This document shows, in pieces, positions 23,930 through 31,565 of a DNA stretch of 32,260 nt. Every line of letters begins with the position of its first letter. Within the stretch, counting starts at the first letter, position 1. This DNA comes from UBA1206 sp045600105 (lineage in GTDB: Bacteria > Bacillota > Clostridia > Oscillospirales > CAG-382). The notes under the pieces were generated by a model. It was not told the origin of the DNA. It did no database searches and saw only the letters and a list, made by a program, of their open reading frames with translations. The stretch lies in NCBI GenBank assembly GCA_045600105.1, contig JAZRXG010000032.1, positions 1 through 32,260 of the forward strand, given 5' to 3'. Position numbers and translations under genes: made by a program.

Positions 23930-25456
23930 TCAGTTGTTTTCGGCGAAATCGATGAGGTCTTCCATCTGTTTCAGATAGGTGCCCTCGTTGGATTCGTAGG
24001 TGGAAGTGAAGTTGTTGGAAGAAGCGGTGACGCATACGGAAGTGAGAACGTCACGCATATTGGTCCACATCATGGCGCCGAGGTCGTAAACACGGTTATC
24101 GAAGATGTAATTGAGCATTTCGTCGGAATCTTCGTCGGAGGTCTTCTGACCCTTGAGGATGCGGTCGTAATAGTTGTGTTTGACGATGTCGGTGGAGGAA
24201 GCGTTGAGAGCCTCGAGAACGAGAGCCGCGAATTCGGGGTCTTCGTTGCCTACGGGGATAACGCAGCCGGTAGCGTAGATAATGGAGATGTAGGAATGAT
24301 AGGTATCCTGTTCCTCGGTGAATTTCGGGGTAACGAGGAAGCCGATGTTGCTGGTGTCGTAAGTGTCAAGGTTGAAAATATCGGAAAGCGAGATGGTGAC
24401 GAAGAGAGCGCCGTTGTTGGCGAGTCTGTCTCTGGATGCCCAGTAGCAGTTGGTGAAACCGTCTGCCATTGCCTTGGCATTATAGCCTTCCATATAGATG
24501 GCGGCATCATCGTGGAAAACGTCGAATATCTTCTGAACGACGTTTGCGGAGTTTTCGTTGTACATCACGAGCTGAGGAACGCCGTTGCCGTCTTTTTTAA
24601 CGAAGGATTCGCCGGAACCGATGAAGAGCGAGTTGCTGTAGTTGCCGTTGATGAAGAGGCCTATGGTATCCTTGTAGGTGATGCCGTCTTCGCCGTCGCT
24701 TTCGGCGGTGACTGCTTTTGCCATTTCAAGCATCTTGTCCATGGTCCATTTGCCGTCTTTGACGAGCTGATAAGGGCTTTCGAGTCCTTTATCGGCGGCT
24801 ACCTGCTTGTTGAAGAGCATGCAGTGGGTAACGTCGAGAGTGCCGAGCGAGAAGTCGCCGGTGGTGACGTAAAGCTTGTTGCCGACGGAAAGGGTCTCAG
24901 CGGCGTTCTGGTCCCAATAGGGAGCGTCGAAATTGATTATGTCGTCAAATTCGTAAAGATCGTAGAAAATGCCTTCGGTGATGAGGGGACCCGCGGTGGT
25001 GAGATACGGGCAGGCGATGTCGAACTCGGGAACGGTGAGAGCCGCGTTGCGGAGATCGTTTGCCATGTTGTCGGTTCTGATCTCGTCGATGGTGACGCCG
25101 AGTTTGTCAAAAATGAGGTCGTTTCTTTCCTGAATGTGAGGAGCGATCGCTTCCGCTACGGAAGAGATCTCGGTGTTGGGGACGATCTCTTTGGAGCCGT
25201 AGCCGCCGCCGTTCTGATTTTCAACGAGGAAAATGCATTCGCGGTCGAGGAACTGGGTCTCAAGATGATCGAGAGGGCCTTTGGGGGCTTCGGAAACTTC
25301 TTCCGCGCTGGATTCGTCAGCCGCCGATACATTTTCGGCTTTGCTTTCGTCTGCGGGAGCGGAAGATTCGTCTTTTTCGTCATTGCCGCAGGAAACTGCG
25401 AGAGAAAGCACGAAGATGAGTGCAAGGATAAGTGCGATATACCTGGTTTTACGCAT
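23930..25456 (-). CDS. Extracellular solute-binding lipoprotein (paralogue 1)
   Basis: This 508-residue protein has a lipobox ending AVSC with C23 lipidated, a Ser/Glu/Ala-rich linker (24-59) and then a family-1-type solute-binding fold. Recognisable segments include WTMDKMLEMAKAVT and TPKFTEEQDTYHSYIS, similar to sugar or oligosaccharide binding proteins of ABC importers. It shares GPLDHLETQFLDR (60-72) and most of its core with the next gene upstream, of which it is a tandem copy. No permease or ATPase gene is adjacent, so the transporter must lie elsewhere or the protein may act as a sensor. It has its own promoter and is followed by fba 41 bases on. AAGGAG lies eight bases before the ATG. 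Ligand unknown; a carbohydrate is plausible from the family and the fba context. Confidence 0.87.
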   Translation of the reverse strand: MRKTRYIALILALIFVLSLAVSCGNDEKDESSAPADESKAENVSAADESSAEEVSEAPKGPLDHLETQFLDRECIFLVENQNGGGYGSKEIVPNTEISSVAEAIAPHIQERNDLIFDKLGVTIDEIRTDNMANDLRNAALTVPEFDIACPYLTTAGPLITEGIFYDLYEFDDIINFDAPYWDQNAAETLSVGNKLYVTTGDFSLGTLDVTHCMLFNKQVAADKGLESPYQLVKDGKWTMDKMLEMAKAVTAESDGEDGITYKDTIGLFINGNYSNSLFIGSGESFVKKDGNGVPQLVMYNENSANVVQKIFDVFHDDAAIYMEGYNAKAMADGFTNCYWASRDRLANNGALFVTISLSDIFNLDTYDTSNIGFLVTPKFTEEQDTYHSYISIIYATGCVIPVGNEDPEFAALVLEALNASSTDIVKHNYYDRILKGQKTSDEDSDEMLNYIFDNRVYDLGAMMWTNMRDVLTSVCVTASSNNFTSTYESNEGTYLKQMEDLIDFAENN

Positions 25457-25488
25457 ATATATTTCTCCTTTCTTTATTTCAGTTTATC

Positions 25489-25516
25489 ATTATACCACAA
25501 AACCGCGAAATGTCAA
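25489..25516 (-). promoter_or_regulatory. Sigma-A promoter of solute-binding paralogue 1 and fba
   Basis: TTGACA (25511-25516) and TATAAT (25489-25494) on the minus strand have a 16-base spacer, about 33 bases before the ATG. Confidence 0.82.
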
Positions 25517-25529
25517 TACAAAATGTATT
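25515..25529. promoter_or_regulatory. Palindrome at the -35 box of paralogue 1
   Basis: AATACA-AAA-TGTATT is a perfect 6-bp inverted repeat that overlaps the end of the -35 box. Its position suits a repressor operator; the regulator is not identifiable. Confidence 0.4.
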
Positions 25530-25541
25530 CCGCGCCGTTTT

Positions 25542-27098
25542 TCACTCGCCGAGAAATTCGACCGTCTTGTTCATCGCGTCAAGGAACGTGCCTTCTTTTG
25601 CGTTATAGCTCGACACGAAGGTATTCGACGAGCCTGTCGCGCATATATCGGTGAGGAAATCGCGTATGCCGCCCCAGTTGTATAGCGCTCCGAGGTCGTA
25701 AACGCGGCTGTCCAGAATGATGTCGAGCATATATTCCGATTCCTCGTCACGCGTCTGCTGGATCTTGAGAATGCGGTCGTAGTAATTGAATTTGACGGTA
25801 GACGTTGATGCGGCGCAGAGCGCTTCGAGCACGAGAGATGCCGTCTCCGGGTCTTCGTTCCCTGCCGGGATGACGCAGCCGGTGGCGTAGATGATGGAAA
25901 TGTAGGAGTGATAACCGTCCTGCTCAGCGGAATATTTCGGGGTCACGAGGAAGCCGAAGTTCGCGTCGTAGGACGCCATATTGAGCACCGCGTTGAGCGA
26001 AATGGTGTCGAACAGCGCGTTTCCGTTCGCGAGTCTGTCTCTGCCCGCCCAGTAGCAGTCGTTGAAGCCGTCGGCTCTTGCCTGAGAACTGAAGCTTTCG
26101 AGTCTTATGACGGCGTCGTCGTGGAAGACGTCGAAGACCTTCTGCACCACGTTCGCGGAATATTCGTTGTTCATCGCGAGATACGGCATATCGTTCGAGT
26201 CCTTGGAAACGAACGACTGCCCCGAACCGATGTAAAGCGAGTTCGAGTAGTTGTTGTTTATGAAAAGTCCTATCGTGTCCTTATACGTTATCCCTTCGAC
26301 GCCGTCGCTTTCGGCAGTCACGGCTTTTGCCATTTCGAGCATTTTGTCCATCGTCCACATACCGTCAAAAACGAGAGTATACGGGCTTTCGAGGCTGAAC
26401 TTTTCGACAACGTCCTTATTGAAGATCATACAGTGCGTTACGTCGACGGTGTTGACCGAGAAGTCGCCCGTTGCGATATAGAGCTTGTTGCCGAGCGAGA
26501 GCGACGAAACGGCGTTGGCGTCCCAATAAGGCTCGTTGAAGCGGATGATGTCCCTGAACTCAAAAAGATCGTAAAAGACGTCCTCGGTGATGAGGGGTCC
26601 CGCGGTGGTCATGAACGGCATCGCGATGTCGAAATCGGGCGTATTCAGCGCCGCGTTCCTCAGCTCACGTGCCATGTCGCCCGTGCGTCTTTCCTTTATC
26701 CTCACGCCGAGCTTGTCCTCGACAAGGTCGTTCCTTTCCTTGACAAACTGCGAAATGACAGTTTCTTCGTCGGCGGCTATCTCTTTGGGGCGATACGTGC
26801 CGCCGCCCTCTTCGGAAAGTATGACTATATCACGGTCGAGGAACTGCGTTTCAAGATGGTCGAGAGGTCCGCGTTCCGATACTTCCTCGGATACTTCCTC
26901 GGATACTTCCTCGGACGCTTCCCGCGATACGTCGGACGGTGAAGACGGCTCTTCGCTTTCCGCTTTTTCCGTTTCCTTCGACGTTTCGGTCTGCTTTGAC
27001 GCCTCGCTTGCGGAAGATTCCGATTCCGCGCAGGAAACGAAGGACGCAAGCAGCACCGCGAGTATCAGCACAAAAGATAAAACGCGCGTTTTTTTCAT
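25542..27098 (-). CDS. Extracellular solute-binding lipoprotein (paralogue 2)
   Basis: This 518-residue lipoprotein has a lipobox ending FVSC with C23 lipidated and a longer Ser/Glu linker (24-76) that ends in three EEVS units. GPLDHLETQFLDR (77-89) and the whole core then match paralogue 1, including WTMDKMLEMAKAVTAESDG and HSYISIIYATGCVIP. The linkers have diverged much more than the core, and the two genes differ visibly in codon choice, so the duplication is not recent. It has its own promoter, and AAGGAG lies nine bases before the ATG. No transport partners are present. Ligand unknown. Confidence 0.87.
   Translation of the reverse strand: MKKTRVLSFVLILAVLLASFVSCAESESSASEASKQTETSKETEKAESEEPSSPSDVSREASEEVSEEVSEEVSERGPLDHLETQFLDRDIVILSEEGGGTYRPKEIAADEETVISQFVKERNDLVEDKLGVRIKERRTGDMARELRNAALNTPDFDIAMPFMTTAGPLITEDVFYDLFEFRDIIRFNEPYWDANAVSSLSLGNKLYIATGDFSVNTVDVTHCMIFNKDVVEKFSLESPYTLVFDGMWTMDKMLEMAKAVTAESDGVEGITYKDTIGLFINNNYSNSLYIGSGQSFVSKDSNDMPYLAMNNEYSANVVQKVFDVFHDDAVIRLESFSSQARADGFNDCYWAGRDRLANGNALFDTISLNAVLNMASYDANFGFLVTPKYSAEQDGYHSYISIIYATGCVIPAGNEDPETASLVLEALCAASTSTVKFNYYDRILKIQQTRDEESEYMLDIILDSRVYDLGALYNWGGIRDFLTDICATGSSNTFVSSYNAKEGTFLDAMNKTVEFLGE
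26878..26925. repeat. Coding 12-bp tandem repeat (Ser/Glu linker)
   Basis: GATACTTCCTCG is repeated three times exactly (26878-26913), with a degenerate fourth unit after it. It encodes (VSEE)n-type residues in the linker of paralogue 2. Because the unit is a multiple of three, copy-number changes would alter linker length without a frameshift. Confidence 0.85.
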
Positions 27099-27130
27099 AA
27101 AATTCCGCTCCTTCGGTATTATTTATTGAC

Positions 27131-27159
27131 ATTATATCACGCCTTTTTGCCGCGGTCAA
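27131..27159 (-). promoter_or_regulatory. Sigma-A promoter of solute-binding paralogue 2
   Basis: TTGACC (27154-27159) and TATAAT (27131-27136) on the minus strand have a 17-base spacer, about 33 bases before the ATG. Confidence 0.82.
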
Positions 27160-27167
27160 CAAAAAAG

Positions 27168-27201
27168 TGCCGCGGAAGACGAATCTTCCGCGGCATTTTT
27201 T
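27168..27201. terminator. Terminator after the phosphofructokinase gene
   Basis: The 12-bp stem TGCCGCGGAAGA / TCTTCCGCGGCA closes on a CGAA loop with A- and T-runs on either side. It lies about 170 bases past the pfp stop on the minus strand, directly before the promoter of paralogue 2. Confidence 0.88.
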
Positions 27202-27212
27202 GAAAGGAGAGG

Positions 27213-27268
27213 CGGGGAACGGTGGTAAGTCGTTCCCCGAAAAACCGAAAGCAGCGGCTACGCTTTCG
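27213..27268 (-). other. Two further hairpins in the 3' region of pfp
   Basis: CGGGGAACG-N9-CGTTCCCCG (27213-27239) and CGAAAGC-N9-GCTTTCG (27246-27268) lie just ahead of the terminator on the minus strand. The linker between the first of them and the terminator reads GCCTCTCCTTTC in RNA sense, a C-rich stretch complementary to ribosome-binding sites. This could be a structured 3' UTR or a small RNA; no clear promoter is seen. The rest of the 27269-27371 gap holds nothing I recognise. Confidence 0.4.
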
Positions 27269-27371
27269 ATTCATTACGAAAAAAGATATATCCTTTTACC
27301 GTAAACAGAATATCACCGAAAACTTAAACTATTCTTAAAGTCCGGGCCGCCGCTTGAAAAATCCGGGTAAA

Positions 27372-28622
27372 TCAGACGCTTGCCTTGACCTTTTTGAGAC
27401 GGACGAATCTGGGAAGACCGTCTTCCTTTGCAAGCTGGGTCTCGCCCTGGATGAGAGGAAGAGCGTATTCGACGAATTTTTCGTTCATGCCGTCCTTGGT
27501 TTCGTTGAACCAGTCGGCGGGGATCTTCTTTTCGGTATTGGCAACGGAGGTGAGGTCGAAGAGCTTGAGGTTGCAGACGTACTTGCCGTCAACGTAAGAT
27601 CTTTCGAAGCCTACCATCTTGTCGGTGATGCCGTTGACGGCGTTTTCGACAGCGGCTTTGCCTGCCGCGAAGGATTCGTCAATGTCGGTCTGGGAAGCGG
27701 AGTGAGCGGCGCATCTCTGGAGAAGAGAAAGCTCGATGCCTCTGACCTTGGCGTTGGTGTTGGCTTTGATGTAGTTTGCGAGATAAGAAGCGAGTCCGCC
27801 GAGCTGAGCGTGACCGAAGCCGTCCTTGGCGTTGGAAAGGTCGTTGCCGTATTCGGAGATGTATTTGCCGTTCTTATCCTTGATGCCTTCGGAAACGGCT
27901 ACGATGCACTTGCCGTTCTTGGCGTAGATGTCCTTGATCTTTTCCATTGCGGAAGCAAGGTCGAAATCGTTTTCGGGGCAGTAGATGAGATCGGGGCCGC
28001 ATCCCTTATAGGAAGCGAGAGCGGCGGAAGCGGTGAGCCAGCCCGCGTTTCTGCCCATGATCTCAACGACGGTGATCATGCCGGTGTCGTAAACGCGTGC
28101 GTCGTGATATATTTCCATAAGAGAGGTGGCGATATATTTTGCGGCGGAAGCGTAGCCGGGGCAATGGTCGGTGCCGTAAAGGTCGTTGTCGATGGTCTTG
28201 GGAATGCCCATCACGCGGCATTCGTAACCGTTGGCGAGCATGAATTTGGAGATCTTGTTGCAGGTATCCATGGAGTCGTTGCCGCCGTTGTAGAAGAAAT
28301 AACGAACGTTGTACTTCTTGAATATTTCAAGTATGCGCTTGTAGTCGGTGTCGTCGACGTCGGGAGCTTTGAGCTTGTAACGGCAGGAGCCGAGAGCGGA
28401 AGAGGGGGTGTACTTCATATAAGCGAGTTCATCGGGATCTTCCATACCCATGTCGATGAGGTTGTCGTCGAGCACGCCTTTGATGCCGTTGCACGCGCCG
28501 TAGACCTTGGTGATGGTGCCGCATTCGAGAGCGGTCTTTATTGCGCCGTAAGCAGAAGCGTTGATGACGGAGGTGGGTCCGCCGGACTGTCCTATAATGC
28601 AGGCGCCTTTGAGTTCATTCAT
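27372..28622 (-). CDS. pfp: Diphosphate-dependent 6-phosphofructokinase
   Basis: This 416-residue phosphofructokinase phosphorylates fructose 6-phosphate. The phosphoryl-donor loop reads GGNDSMDT (113-120) instead of the GGDGS of ATP enzymes, and PKTIDND (141-147) carries lysine where ATP enzymes have glycine. Both features mark the pyrophosphate-using type, which is reversible. GRNAGWL and the ELSLLQRCAAHSAS block are intact. AAAGGAAG precedes the ATG. It is monocistronic with its own promoter and terminator. Upstream glycolysis here would thus save ATP, in keeping with an anaerobic fermenter. The donor is inferred from motif, not tested. Confidence 0.93.
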   Translation of the reverse strand: MNELKGACIIGQSGGPTSVINASAYGAIKTALECGTITKVYGACNGIKGVLDDNLIDMGMEDPDELAYMKYTPSSALGSCRYKLKAPDVDDTDYKRILEIFKKYNVRYFFYNGGNDSMDTCNKISKFMLANGYECRVMGIPKTIDNDLYGTDHCPGYASAAKYIATSLMEIYHDARVYDTGMITVVEIMGRNAGWLTASAALASYKGCGPDLIYCPENDFDLASAMEKIKDIYAKNGKCIVAVSEGIKDKNGKYISEYGNDLSNAKDGFGHAQLGGLASYLANYIKANTNAKVRGIELSLLQRCAAHSASQTDIDESFAAGKAAVENAVNGITDKMVGFERSYVDGKYVCNLKLFDLTSVANTEKKIPADWFNETKDGMNEKFVEYALPLIQGETQLAKEDGLPRFVRLKKVKASV

Positions 28623-28658
28623 GATAAAAAACTTCCTTTCTGTATTTCAAATCAATAA

Positions 28659-28687
28659 AATATAACATACTTTCGGGCGAAAATCAA
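28659..28687 (-). promoter_or_regulatory. Sigma-A promoter of pfp
   Basis: TTGATT (28682-28687) and TATATT (28659-28664) on the minus strand have a 17-base spacer, about 37 bases before the ATG. Confidence 0.75.
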
Positions 28688-28725
28688 CTGTTTTGGAAAA
28701 ATAATGCAAATAAATTGTGTTTTCG

Positions 28726-30462
28726 CTATTTTATATAATACTTTCCGAGCTTTTCGGCGTCATCTGCCGTGAACGCGCCGTCAAAGACGAGCAGATCGTC
28801 GACCTGACCCGAGAAGGCGCAGTTATATTTGCCCGTGCCGTCCTGACCTACATTGAACGGGAGCCCCGAATCGAAGACGCTTGAAGAAAACGCGGCTTTG
28901 AGTTTGTCGCACGCCGTTTCGCTGAAGTTGGTGTAGACCTTCACTTCACCGTTTTCGCGGTCGACCGAAAGGATGACGTGGTTCCATTTGGTGAAATCCT
29001 CGGGTTCGCCGTAGTTGAAGTCATCGCGGGCGGAGTTGTTGCCCACGTTGAACTTGGACGCGCCGTTGTAGCAGTAGACGAAGCCGTTGTTCATTCCCGA
29101 CACCCAGTTCTTGTTCGAGAACACGGCGGGGTCGCCTCCGACACCCTCGTCGACCTTGAGCCACATACAGACGGTGAAGCTGTCCTTGCCGAAGCGCAGC
29201 TTGGGCAGCGACAGATAGCCTTCGGAAGACACGCGCAGTGATTCGCCGTAAAATCCGTCGGGATAATACACCGTGCCGACTGTCTTCACTTCCTCGTTCC
29301 CGACAATATCGTCGAGTCCGCCGTCGAAGAAGAGCCCCACGCGGAGGCGCGACGGATCGATGAAGTTCTCAATGGCGTTTTCGCTTCCCTTTTCGGGCGT
29401 CGGCTCGGACGTTCTGTCGGAGATGACGTCGTCGGGACGTTTTTCGGGGTGCATATTGTCGGTGAACATTTCCTGCGGAACGAAGGAATCCCATTTTTCG
29501 TTGCCGTGGACGCCGAGAGCGCAGGCGATTATCGCCGCGAGATCCCTGCCTTTGACGTCGAGCGACTGATTGCCGTTCACCGTTTTGCCGACTGCCGCGA
29601 AATAGGTGTTCATTTCTTCCTCGCTCGCGCCGCCGTGCGACGTATTGATGCCGCCGTGATCGGCGGTCAGTATGACGAGAGTGTCGTCGAGGATGCCCGC
29701 TTCCTCTATCGCTCCGTATATCTCGCCGACATAGCCGTCGACTTTTTCGAGCGCTTTCAGATAACCGTCCTTGCCGTAGCCGTAGGCGTGTCCGGCGTGG
29801 TCGACCGAATCGAACTGGATGAACAGCAGCTCGGGCTTTTTGTCCTTGATATAATCGCATATCTTCGGCGTAAGCACGTCGTCCTCGCCTCTTGCCGTCG
29901 TGACGCCGATGTTCTTTTCGATTATCCCTTCATAAATGGGATACCAGTTGCAGAACGCGCCGAGCTCGGCGTCCGGATGCGCTTCGCGCACGTATCTGAA
30001 TATCGTGGGATATTCGTCGTTCGTATAAGCCTTTGCCGAAATGCTGTCGTTGGTCAGCTTGTGGACGTACGGCTTGACGCCGATGAGCATCGTGCCCCAG
30101 CACTGAGCGCTTATCGATGGCGACGAAGCGCGGCAATAGTCGGTGTACGCTCCCGACGCGAAAATGTTTTCCATGTTCGGCGTGTCGCAGTTACGATGAA
30201 AATTGCCGGCACCGTCGACGCCGATTATCACTACGTGCTTGTAAATGAATCTTTCCACGGGTGTTTCCTCCGATGTTTCTTCAGATGATTCTTCTGACGT
30301 TTCACTTGACGCTTCCTCGGCTGCCGATATTTCGGCAGCGCTTGTTTCAGACGTTTTTTCGTCCTGTACTTCCCTGCTTTCGTCGTTCAAGCTTCCGCAG
30401 CCCGTCAGAACGAGAATCAGCAGCGCGGTGATCAGCGCGAGACAGCGTTTTGTTCTTCCCAA
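28726..30462 (-). CDS. Alkaline-phosphatase-superfamily lipoprotein with LamG-like domain
   Basis: This 578-residue lipoprotein has the lipobox LTGC (C22 lipidated) and a Ser/Glu-rich linker (about 30-68). A phosphodiesterase/NPP-like catalytic domain follows (about 74-330): D83 in IIGVDGAG, a probable nucleophile S118 in SPSISAQCW (Ser where NPP enzymes have Thr), D218, H222 and H225 in FDSVDHAGHAYG, and D268, H269 and H276 in TADHGGINTSHGG. A LamG/concanavalin-A-like domain makes up the last 200 residues (DSFTVCMWLKV, WNHVILSVDRENGEVKVYTN, GQVDDLLVFDGAFT). The combination suggests a surface enzyme that removes phosphate or phosphodiester groups and holds a glycan; substrate unknown. The start is a TTG at 30462, supported by GGAGG seven bases upstream; no ATG lies near. 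It is divergent from birA. Confidence 0.88.
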   Translation of the reverse strand: MGRTKRCLALITALLILVLTGCGSLNDESREVQDEKTSETSAAEISAAEEASSETSEESSEETSEETPVERFIYKHVVIIGVDGAGNFHRNCDTPNMENIFASGAYTDYCRASSPSISAQCWGTMLIGVKPYVHKLTNDSISAKAYTNDEYPTIFRYVREAHPDAELGAFCNWYPIYEGIIEKNIGVTTARGEDDVLTPKICDYIKDKKPELLFIQFDSVDHAGHAYGYGKDGYLKALEKVDGYVGEIYGAIEEAGILDDTLVILTADHGGINTSHGGASEEEMNTYFAAVGKTVNGNQSLDVKGRDLAAIIACALGVHGNEKWDSFVPQEMFTDNMHPEKRPDDVISDRTSEPTPEKGSENAIENFIDPSRLRVGLFFDGGLDDIVGNEEVKTVGTVYYPDGFYGESLRVSSEGYLSLPKLRFGKDSFTVCMWLKVDEGVGGDPAVFSNKNWVSGMNNGFVYCYNGASKFNVGNNSARDDFNYGEPEDFTKWNHVILSVDRENGEVKVYTNFSETACDKLKAAFSSSVFDSGLPFNVGQDGTGKYNCAFSGQVDDLLVFDGAFTADDAEKLGKYYIK

Positions 30463-30490
30463 AAAATCCCCTCCTTTTAATTATATTTTC

Positions 30491-30519
30491 ATTTTATCAC
30501 CGCCGTCCGCCGTTGTCAA
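30491..30519 (-). promoter_or_regulatory. Sigma-A promoter of the phosphatase lipoprotein
   Basis: TTGACA (30514-30519) and TAAAAT (30491-30496) on the minus strand have a 17-base spacer, about 29 bases before the TTG start. The left half of the BirA-type operator begins three bases upstream of this -35 box. Confidence 0.83.
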
Positions 30520-30521
30520 CA

Positions 30522-30555
30522 ATGTAAACCGAATTTTGCACTCATCGGTTGACAA
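30522..30555. promoter_or_regulatory. BirA-type operator of birA-bioY
   Basis: ATGTAAACC (30522-30530), 16 bases, then GGTTGACAA (30547-30555) closely matches Gram-positive BirA operators of the form TTGTnAACC-N14-16-GGTTnACAA. The right half contains the birA -35 box, so bound BirA-biotinyl-AMP would block RNA polymerase. A second left half-site, TTGTCAACA (30513-30521), overlaps the divergent promoter. Confidence 0.82.
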
Positions 30556-30577
30556 TGCGGCGCGTTTATGCTATTAT
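30549..30577 (+). promoter_or_regulatory. Sigma-A promoter of birA-bioY
   Basis: TTGACA (30549-30554) and TATTAT (30572-30577) have a 17-base spacer. Transcription should begin near 30584, only about ten bases before the birA ATG. Confidence 0.85.
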
Positions 30578-30593
30578 GAGCGCGGTGATAAGA

Positions 30594-31565
30594 ATGAAAA
30601 ACAACACGCTCAAAGAGTATATACTCCAAAAGCTCGAAGACGGTGAACGCGTCTCGGGCGAAGCGATAGCGAACGAAGCGCACGTTTCACGCGCGTTCGT
30701 ATGGAAAACGGTCGATTCGCTGAGGAGTGAAGGCTACGTCATCGACGCCGTCCAGAACGGCGGCTACACGCTCGGCGCTTCGGACGTCATAAGTGAAAGA
30801 AGCATAAGAAAATATCTGAAAGACGGGCTGAAGAACGCGGTCATCGAGATACACGACGTTCTGCCCTCGACGAACGCGCACGCCAAAACAATGGCGGCAG
30901 ACGGATGCGCCGAATGGACGCTCGTCTGCGCGAAGTCGCAGACCGCCGGAAAAGGCAGAGGCGATCACACGTTCCACTCCCCGTCGGGAAGCGGCGTATA
31001 CATGAGCGTCGTTCTGCGTCCGGATATTCCCGCGGACAAGGTGCTGCTGCTTACCACCGCCGCCGCGGTCGCCGCCGCCGAAACGATAGAAGAGGTGTCG
31101 GGCAAAGCCACCGGCATAAAATGGGTGAACGACGTCTATATCGGCAGAAAAAAGGTGTGCGGCATACTTTCCGAAGCGTCGTTCTCCCTTGAGAATTTCG
31201 GCATGGACTACGACGTGATCGGCATCGGCATCAACGCGTACGTCCCCGAAGGCGGATTCCCCGCCGACATCGCGTCGATCGCCGGAGCGGTATCCGAAAA
31301 GCCGATAAAGGATATGAGATCCCGCCTTATCGCGGGGATAATGAACAGAATGAGCGGCTTTTACGGCAATATAATTTCAAAGCCGTTCCTCGGCGGCTAC
31401 GACAGACGTCTGATGTTCAGGGGCGAAAAAGTGCGTGTCATCGGGCGTGAAAACGAAAAAGAAGCCGTTCTCGTCGGCGTTGACGACGATTTCAGACTGC
31501 TCGTAACATACCCCGACGGCAGAAACGAGCTGCTCTCCTCGGGCGAAATAAGCGTGAAGCAATGA
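30594..31565 (+). CDS. birA: Bifunctional biotin ligase/biotin operon repressor
   Basis: This 323-residue protein joins biotin to carboxylase carrier proteins through biotinyl-AMP and represses biotin genes when loaded. Residues 1-60 form a winged helix-turn-helix (GEAIANEAHVSRAFVWKTVDSL). The biotin/AMP loop is QTAGKGRGDHTF (116-127), K176 in KWVND (176-180) is the catalytic lysine, and a C-terminal SH3-like domain follows from about 275. The loop reads GKGRGD instead of the usual GRGRRG, a mild variation. I take the ATG at 30594; longer in-frame starts overlap the promoter. The leader is very short, with only a weak GGTGAT. Its stop overlaps the bioY start. Confidence 0.94.
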   Translation: MKNNTLKEYILQKLEDGERVSGEAIANEAHVSRAFVWKTVDSLRSEGYVIDAVQNGGYTLGASDVISERSIRKYLKDGLKNAVIEIHDVLPSTNAHAKTMAADGCAEWTLVCAKSQTAGKGRGDHTFHSPSGSGVYMSVVLRPDIPADKVLLLTTAAAVAAAETIEEVSGKATGIKWVNDVYIGRKKVCGILSEASFSLENFGMDYDVIGIGINAYVPEGGFPADIASIAGAVSEKPIKDMRSRLIAGIMNRMSGFYGNIISKPFLGGYDRRLMFRGEKVRVIGRENEKEAVLVGVDDDFRLLVTYPDGRNELLSSGEISVKQ

